NCBI GenBank assembly: GCA_007133925.1
Contig: SLLU01000068.1
Coordinates: 1-7,018, forward strand
Reading direction: 5' to 3'
Origin: Candidatus Halarchaeoplasma halalkaliphilum
GTDB lineage: Archaea; Thermoplasmatota; Thermoplasmata; Halarchaeoplasmatales; Halarchaeoplasmataceae
Length of the DNA stretch: 7,018 bases
In this document: in pieces, positions 6,755-7,018 of the stretch
Numbering within the stretch: the stretch's first letter is position 1
How the letters are laid out: each line of letters begins with the position of its first letter
Translations under genes and position numbers: made by a program
Notes under the pieces: model-generated
Database searches by the model: none
What the model saw: only the letters and a program-made list of their open reading frames with translations
What the model was told of the DNA's origin: nothing

Positions 6755-6785
6755 TATATTGAAACAGGGAAGAGAGTTTTTTTTT
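6755..6785. repeat. Copy of the 3' flank sequence found behind the GLUG scar
   Basis: The stretch TATATTGAAA, then a short A/C spacer, GGGAAG, a purine run and T9 closely resembles 1874-1902, which directly follows the stop of the lost GLUG copy. Apart from a one-base gap only a few positions differ. On the plus strand the T9 at 6777-6785 could also end a transcript. It may mark the 3' end of a third, now erased, GLUG gene. The match is short and low in complexity. Confidence 0.35.
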
Positions 6786-6828
6786 AGTGCCAATCATATG
6801 TGTTTATTCAACTTCATTAAAACGTTGG

Positions 6829-6838
6829 AAAAAACAAA
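6829..6838 (-). terminator. T-rich terminator behind the right-edge gene
   Basis: TTTGTTTTTT on the minus strand follows about 30 bases after the TAA at 6869-6867, placed as expected for a U-run terminator of the fragment entering from the right edge. Confidence 0.4.
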
Positions 6839-6866
6839 CTGGAAATCCGGAAGTTCTCTCATTTGA

Positions 6867-7018
6867 TTATTCAAAGAGTTCTTCCAGGCCATTTTCTTTG
6901 ATCTCACTTGTTCTGATCATTCGAGCTCTCCCAGTACCTTATGGTCCAGATTTACCACCAATCTCCATTTTGACGACCGTTCTCCTTTTTTGGGCATAGT
7001 GGGATCCAGATAAAGATA
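6867..7018 (-). CDS. 3' end of an unrecognised gene from the right edge, possibly frameshifted
   Basis: On the minus strand a frame open at the edge encodes 33 residues (YLYLDPTMPKKGERSSKWRL, then VVNLDHKVLGELE) and stops with TGA at 6919-6917. An ATG at 6920-6918 overlaps this stop (ATGA) and opens MIRTSEIKENGLEELFE, ended by TAA at 6869-6867. The composition and the Leu/Glu-rich ends look like real protein, and the second piece reads like the natural tail of the first, so a one-base shift in a single gene is as likely as two coupled genes. No family was recognised. The opposite-strand frame (6787-6999) is taken as a shadow. Confidence 0.45.

Noticed and set aside
6587..6793. Minus-strand frame of 68 codons
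   Set aside because: No upstream signals, and the plus-strand pieces in the same place read more like protein.

Overview
The window most likely comes from an archaeon, probably a member of the Thermoplasmatota or a related euryarchaeal lineage. The evidence is TATA-like boxes about 25 bases before plausible starts, no bacterial -10/-35 pairs, U-run terminators without GC hairpins, and an ATPase of the AAA_14/DUF4143 type with the 'NPWW' amino end common in archaea. The lineage is an inference. No rRNA, tRNA, CRISPR array or complete insertion sequence was seen.

All convincing genes lie on the minus strand. From right to left they are: a carboxy-terminal fragment of an unrecognised gene running in from the right edge (6917-7018); a gene-poor stretch of about 620 bases holding what looks like a decayed plus-strand gene (about 6375-6736); a 919-residue secreted GLUG-repeat protein (3534-6293); a 431-residue AAA_14/DUF4143 ATPase (2129-3424); a 45-base scar of the 3' end of a further GLUG-protein gene (1902-1946); and a second large GLUG-repeat protein that starts at 1775 and runs off the left edge (591 codons visible).

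The two GLUG proteins are paralogues. Each has a signal peptide and two successive GLUG modules with the same order of landmarks. The complete one ends in a separate domain of about 160 residues. They are probably cell-surface or secreted beta-solenoid proteins. The scar shows that the cluster once held at least one more copy. The cluster therefore looks like a tandem surface-protein array that has been rearranged, and the ATPase sits where the body of one copy was lost.

The ATPase seems to have its own control: a TATA-like box placed for a leaderless transcript, and just upstream of it two perfect 20-base direct repeats 33 bases apart, each containing the palindrome TGTTC-N5-GAACA. This candidate operator, the gene scar and the decayed plus-strand gene are the most interesting parts of the window. 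Nothing here proves a new system. A functional link between the ATPase and the surface proteins is only a positional inference.
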